A stretch of 6,424 nt of DNA. Origin: an uncultured Helicobacter sp. Its GTDB lineage: Bacteria; Campylobacterota; Campylobacteria; Campylobacterales; Helicobacteraceae. Below are positions 5,702-6,424 of the stretch, piece by piece. The translations under genes were made by a program, and so were the position numbers. The notes under the pieces are model-generated. The model saw nothing but the letters and a program-made list of their open reading frames with translations. It made no database searches and was not told the DNA's origin. How positions within the stretch are numbered: position 1 is the stretch's first letter; each line of letters starts with the position of its first letter. The stretch covers positions 1 to 6,424 of the forward strand of contig CAMXAV010000046.1 of assembly GCA_947179285.1 (NCBI GenBank). Reading direction: 5' to 3'.

Positions 5702-5719
5702 AAGCAAATTTCATTCCAT
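5702..5719 (-). promoter_or_regulatory. Sigma-54 (RpoN) promoter for the EF-hand gene
   Basis: Read on the minus strand the site is ATGGAATGAAATTTGCTT. The invariant GG (5717-5716) and GC (5705-5704) are separated by exactly ten bases, and TTGCTT matches the -12 box fully; the -24 box TGGAAT keeps TGG and the following A of TGGCAC. The predicted start is near 5692, leaving about 33 bases to the ATG at 5659, which includes a strong ribosome binding site. A weaker sigma-70-like GATACT overlaps just downstream. In Helicobacter and Campylobacter, RpoN with FlgR/FlgS drives middle flagellar genes. Confidence 0.6.
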
Positions 5720-5750
5720 ATTTGCGATACGGGATTCAGGGAATTTTGGG

Positions 5751-5756
5751 TACAAT
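5751..5756 (+). promoter_or_regulatory. Possible -10 element giving a near-leaderless transcript
   Basis: TACAAT lies five bases before the ATG at 5762, and transcription from it would begin at or within a few bases of the start codon. No -35 or TGn extension is evident. It is the best -10 match between the divergent genes on this strand, but it is a single hexamer. Confidence 0.3.
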
Positions 5757-5761
5757 AGGGT

Positions 5762-6409
5762 ATGCGAAATCACCAACAACAGCTCGCCAAATGTTTGCAT
5801 CTCAAGCAGCTCTACATCGAGCGCATGTGCGGAATCGACTTTGTCGCGTTGCGCCCGTTGCCTGTGCCCAAAAATGGCGCGCATGAGCAGCTCGAATCGC
5901 AGATTCGGCATTGCCATTTGTGCGCGCTCGCCAAGACAAAGGCGCGCCCAAACGCGGGCTATGCGCCAAGCGGCGCGCGCATTGCGTTTGTTTCCGAATC
6001 GCCGCTTTTAGAGCACGAGAATCTGCCGATTCTCAAGACGCGCGGCGGGGAGATGTTGCAAGACATGATAGAAAAAATCTTGAAAATGTCCGTCAAAGAC
6101 GTGGCGCTCTTATCGTTGCTCAAATGCGCGCCGCCCATTGGCTATGATGTCGCTAAAGATTGCTTCAACGCGTGCGCGCCCTATTTGTTTGAGCAATTGC
6201 AGAAATTGCGCCCCAAAATCATCGTTTTGATCGTCGCGGTCGTGTCGCAGCATTTTCTTGCGGCAGACTTTGAGAGTGTGCGCGGAAAGCTTGGGAGCTG
6301 GGAGGGCATGCAGCTTGTGCCGATTTATAGCCCACGTTTTTTGTTGCGCAATCCGTCTTTTAAGCGCGAGACGATGCGGGATTTGTTGTTGATTAAAAGT
6401 TTATTATAA
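5762..6409 (+). CDS. Uracil-DNA glycosylase family protein ([4Fe-4S] type 4-like), divergent
   Basis: This 215-residue protein follows the type 4 UDG layout. Family members remove uracil from DNA in base excision repair. Four cysteines match the iron-sulfur ligands: Cys51 and Cys54 (CHLC), Cys122 (LLKCAPP) and Cys138 (ACAPYLFEQL). The end, VRGKLG (173-178) then PIYSPRFLLRNPSFK (187-201), fits the family's LRG and HP-x-x-LLRNP motifs, and the N-terminal LKQLYIERMCGIDFV resembles my memory of Campylobacterota homologues. Three motifs deviate: the usual GEAPG is SESPL (78-82), the histidine of the HP motif is Ser190, and the usual LG-x-x-A strand is LIVAVV (156-161). Uracil-excision activity is therefore uncertain. 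An in-frame TAG at 5756-5758 blocks extension upstream. AGGG at 5757-5760 is too close to the ATG for normal use; Met22 (5825) is an alternative start but would lose the conserved N-terminus. Confidence 0.82.
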   Translation: MRNHQQQLAKCLHLKQLYIERMCGIDFVALRPLPVPKNGAHEQLESQIRHCHLCALAKTKARPNAGYAPSGARIAFVSESPLLEHENLPILKTRGGEMLQDMIEKILKMSVKDVALLSLLKCAPPIGYDVAKDCFNACAPYLFEQLQKLRPKIIVLIVAVVSQHFLAADFESVRGKLGSWEGMQLVPIYSPRFLLRNPSFKRETMRDLLLIKSLL

Positions 6410-6417
6410 GGAAAACC

Positions 6418-6424
6418 ATGCGCC
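6418..6424 (+). CDS. Start of the next gene, cut by the window edge
   Basis: ATG CGC at 6418 is preceded by AAGGA (6408-6412), which overlaps the stop codon of the UDG-family gene, with a five-base spacer. This is the same stop-codon/AAGGA junction seen between cysE and the phosphatase gene. A co-transcribed gene almost certainly starts here, but only two codons are visible, so its product cannot be named. Confidence 0.6.

Overview
The window looks like chromosomal DNA of a Campylobacterota species, most likely a Helicobacter with a fairly high G+C content for the genus. The evidence is a Helicobacter-length SpeA (614 aa), a Helicobacter-type cysteine-pair (Hcp/Sel1-like) secreted protein, a divergent UDG-family protein whose N-terminus resembles what I recall of Campylobacterota homologues, dense coding with overlapping genes, an extended -10 promoter without a clear -35, and a GG-N10-GC sigma-54 promoter. 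The genus is inferred from memory of families, not from a search.

Layout. Positions 1-105 hold the 3' end of an upstream plus-strand gene, possibly queE, that seems to end early. Positions about 121-367 are a small mosaic of dispersed repeats in two families, one ending in CTCAACATGAC and one starting TGTCATTGCGAGCG. The last copy supplies the stop codon of ybeY (359-781, minus). A divergent intergenic region (782-866) carries an extended -10 promoter and a nested inverted repeat. It leads into a tight plus-strand operon of speA (867-2711), cysE (2711-3403), an ApaH/PPP-like phosphatase (3412-4053) and a short secreted cysteine-pair protein (4050-4403). Junctions are a 1-base overlap, an 8-base gap and a 4-base overlap.

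Convergent to this operon is a minus-strand gene (4400-5659) for a 419-residue protein with two EF-hand loops. The two genes meet in a CTAG palindrome that gives TAG stops on both strands. The EF-hand gene has a strong ribosome binding site and a good sigma-54 promoter match. Because sigma-54 in this group mainly drives middle flagellar genes, and the N-terminus looks like a disordered export signal, a flagellum-linked or secreted calcium-binding role is the most interesting hypothesis here. Divergent from it, a UDG-family [4Fe-4S] protein (5762-6409) has unusual substitutions at expected catalytic motifs and an almost leaderless start. A further gene starts at 6418 and runs off the window.

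How the genes work together. SpeA (agmatine/polyamine synthesis) and CysE (cysteine synthesis) are unrelated housekeeping enzymes sharing one transcript with a dinucleotide/protein phosphatase-like enzyme and an exported protein. No single pathway unites the operon. I found no rRNA, tRNA, CRISPR array, transposase or intact mobile element.
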